Made by a program: the position numbers and the translations under genes
Assembly: GCA_037074765.1 (NCBI GenBank)
Contig: JBAMDO010000393.1
Coordinates: 1-27,918 of the forward strand
Source of the DNA: Mansonella perstans
Taxonomy: Eukaryota > Nematoda > Chromadorea > Rhabditida > Onchocercidae
Length of the DNA: 27,918 bases
Direction: 5' to 3'
The notes under the pieces: model-generated
Databases searched by the model: none
Told to the model about the DNA's origin: nothing
The model's input: only the letters and a program-made list of their open reading frames with translations
In this document: piece after piece, positions 26,300-27,918 of the stretch
Position numbering within the stretch: the stretch's first letter is position 1
How the letters are laid out: every line of letters begins with the position of its first letter

Positions 26300-26384
26300 A
26301 CGTGGGTACACACAATACTACACGTGGGTACACACCATACTACACGTGGGTACACACTATACTACACGTGGGCACAACACCATA
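26300..26384. repeat. 22-bp tandem repeat carrying three CACGTG E-boxes
   Basis: Three full and one partial copy of ACGTGGGTACACACNATAC plus TAC. CACGTG occurs at 26321-26326, 26343-26348 and 26365-26370, exactly 22 bp apart, about two helical turns. The array is about 1.4 kb upstream of the second reductase ATG. A bHLH-binding role is inference. Confidence 0.75.
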
Positions 26385-26907
26385 ATGCTATTATTATTAG
26401 CTTTTTTTCTTATTTGTGTAATTTGCTAAATGTACGATAGTATTTTTTGAGATTTTATTGAAAAATTATTTTTTATAATACTCTTTAATAAAACCAATTA
26501 CTGAAGCAATATGTAATGAAATTCGAATGATGAAGAAAGTTCAGTGTTCAGTTTTCTCCTTTGGCTTACGCATGACATGCAATTCACAAAGAACATCGCC
26601 ACATTCGTGTGGTACTATGGATGTGATTGTCCTTTTTACTCTTCCTTCCAGTTTTTTGTTTATTGATACGGAAAGGGATTACGATTGACTGGACTGGACG
26701 CAATGCTGGTTATCCTTAAGATCAAAAGACTATCTGGAAAGTATGAATACTGTTTGCAGTGAAGGAATACGGAATCACGTCATTTAAGTTATATCAGTTT
26801 GTTAGTTGGTTTCCTTAGCAGTTTTTATGTATAGCCGATGTACCTTTATGAGTGATAGATGATAGTGATTGGTTTTTAATGATGAATAAAATACTTGAAA
26901 AATATGG
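26385..26907. other. Noncoding sequence upstream of the second reductase copy
   Basis: No exon or clear promoter element is recognised. This is the sequence that abuts the start of the repeated 1-kb segment. Confidence 0.4.
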
Positions 26908-27918
26908 TATAGTGTGAATGAATGAACGTATGTAATAGCATCGCACACTCATGTAAAAGTTTTTTTTTGTGTATTTAATACACAGCGAGTCAGCTATGAA
27001 AATGTCAACTTCAACTGAACGTATTATTGTGCATATTTTGCGCGTTTCGAATTTTCAACTAATTTGAAAAGGGTAAAAAAAAGTTTTCATGGAATTACTG
27101 TTGAATCAGTTGCAGCTGAAGTTAATTGTGGAATGAAGAGATACACCGCTGTGTTTATCCAGATATGTACGGGAAATGCTATCTGTAACTCACTGTTTCT
27201 GGGAGTCTCCCGCCATGTCCAGGCATATCTTCTGCGTTCAAATGCCACGGGTCATGCTGGCCGTAAATCGCATGTATTTTCGGAAATTTGTGATGTGTAG
27301 TTATTGATGGTAATAATTTGTGATGGTAGTTGCATGCTTTCATACCAGTTTTAATTGTGTTGATTGTCAAAACTGTTGGGTTACGAGCAAAAGACCATTT
27401 GAATTTTGTTTCAACCGTTTCAGGGTTCTCTGGTTCTGTCGAGTTCGGGGTTCTCGTTTCAGAGAAGCTTGTGAATGCTTTTAAAAATGTTTCTAAATTT
27501 CAGGAAATTTCTTTACAAATAAGAAAAAGTGTACAGATAGCAAGATGAGTTCGAAGTGCTCCATAAATCCCTCCTTCTACATGGCATTAACCAGTTGCTC
27601 GCAATTTTTGTTATTTAAGTAATCTCACATCAAGAAATTGATATTGCAGAAAAGTAAAGTTCAAAGATTTTCCTTCATTTTTAGACCTTAAAATACTTTA
27701 CAATATCTTGTGTATGTATTACATTTTAGATAAAAGAATTCGAAGGGGAAATAGATCAACAGAAGCACCGATGTCGTCTAGCAGTGGAGTAGGAGCTGAT
27801 GCTGTTTTAAAAAATCGGCTTGTGAAGAGCGCGTTTTTGCTTGTTTATACTGATTATAATTCCGAAATCAAAAAGGTGAGCCTAATTGGCTGAATTCGAA
27901 ATAAAAATTTATCCACTC
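26908..27918 (+). repeat. Direct repeat of positions 1-1008 (terminal redundancy)
   Basis: The last 1011 bases repeat the first 1008. The offset is 26907 at the start and 26910 at the end. By eye all differences are in homopolymer or adjacent A/T runs: T8 against T9, A5 against A4, T5A3 against T4A6, and T4 against T5. No isolated substitutions were seen. The repeat reaches both window ends. Confidence 0.95.
27771..27875 (+). CDS. Second copy of reductase coding exon 1 (partial gene, cut by window end)
   Basis: Corresponds to 864-965 but is 105 nt instead of 102. A net +2 and a later +1 indel shift the frame between them, replacing the FKSACEERV segment of the first copy with LKNRLVKSAF before the frame is restored at LLVYTDYN. 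The donor GTGAGC at 27876 is intact. The first copy reads as the more plausible protein, so the indels here may be consensus errors. Confidence 0.6.

Overview
The window is AT-rich nuclear DNA from a nematode. Three independent observations support this. There is a thioredoxin reductase gene split into 13 coding exons with short GT-AG introns, closely resembling the C. elegans TRXR-1 selenoprotein. An exact copy of the 22-nt nematode spliced leader SL1 is embedded in a retrotransposon LTR. There is also a BEL/Pao-type LTR element. Base composition and intron style would suit a filarial or other spirurid worm, but that is inference and the species is not determined.

Layout: 1-863 is the upstream region of the reductase gene. 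864-4607 (+) is a complete thioredoxin reductase model of 594 residues ending Gly-Cys-Sec-Gly, where the in-frame TGA at 4599-4601 is read as selenocysteine. Its 3' UTR holds a perfect stem-loop just after the stop, a SECIS candidate, and AATAAA signals. From about 4.9 to 15.8 kb I recognise no gene. 15815-19194 is an LTR retrotransposon on the minus strand with 5-bp target duplications, two LTRs of 664 and 678 bp and one uninterrupted gag-protease ORF, but no reverse transcriptase, RNase H or integrase. 19548-20458 is bounded by a perfect 84-bp inverted repeat. 20822-21424 (+) holds the last two exons of a SENP8/DEN1-like (NEDD8-specific, C48) cysteine protease; its N-terminal half was not found. 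21.6-26.9 kb is intergenic, with a strong 21-bp hairpin (23014-23061), a 60-bp minisatellite (25081-25411) and a 22-bp repeat placing three CACGTG motifs (26300-26384). 26908-27918 repeats positions 1-1008, so the window begins and ends in the same sequence.

The most unusual feature is the retrotransposon. Each LTR carries, in the sense of gag, an SL1 sequence (exact in one LTR, one mismatch in the other) directly preceded by AATAAA, and a second, degenerate SL1-like 21/22-mer whose start lies 50 nt further on. The simplest reading is that the element's RNA is or was SL1 trans-spliced and that reverse transcription fixed the leader into the LTR, where it could act as the R region for strand transfer. 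This is inference and testable.

The reductase and the deneddylase have no evident functional link. The terminal redundancy means the window is either a tandemly duplicated locus of about 26.9 kb period or a contig whose ends overlap through assembly; the two copies differ only at homopolymer tracts, which favours a technical origin.
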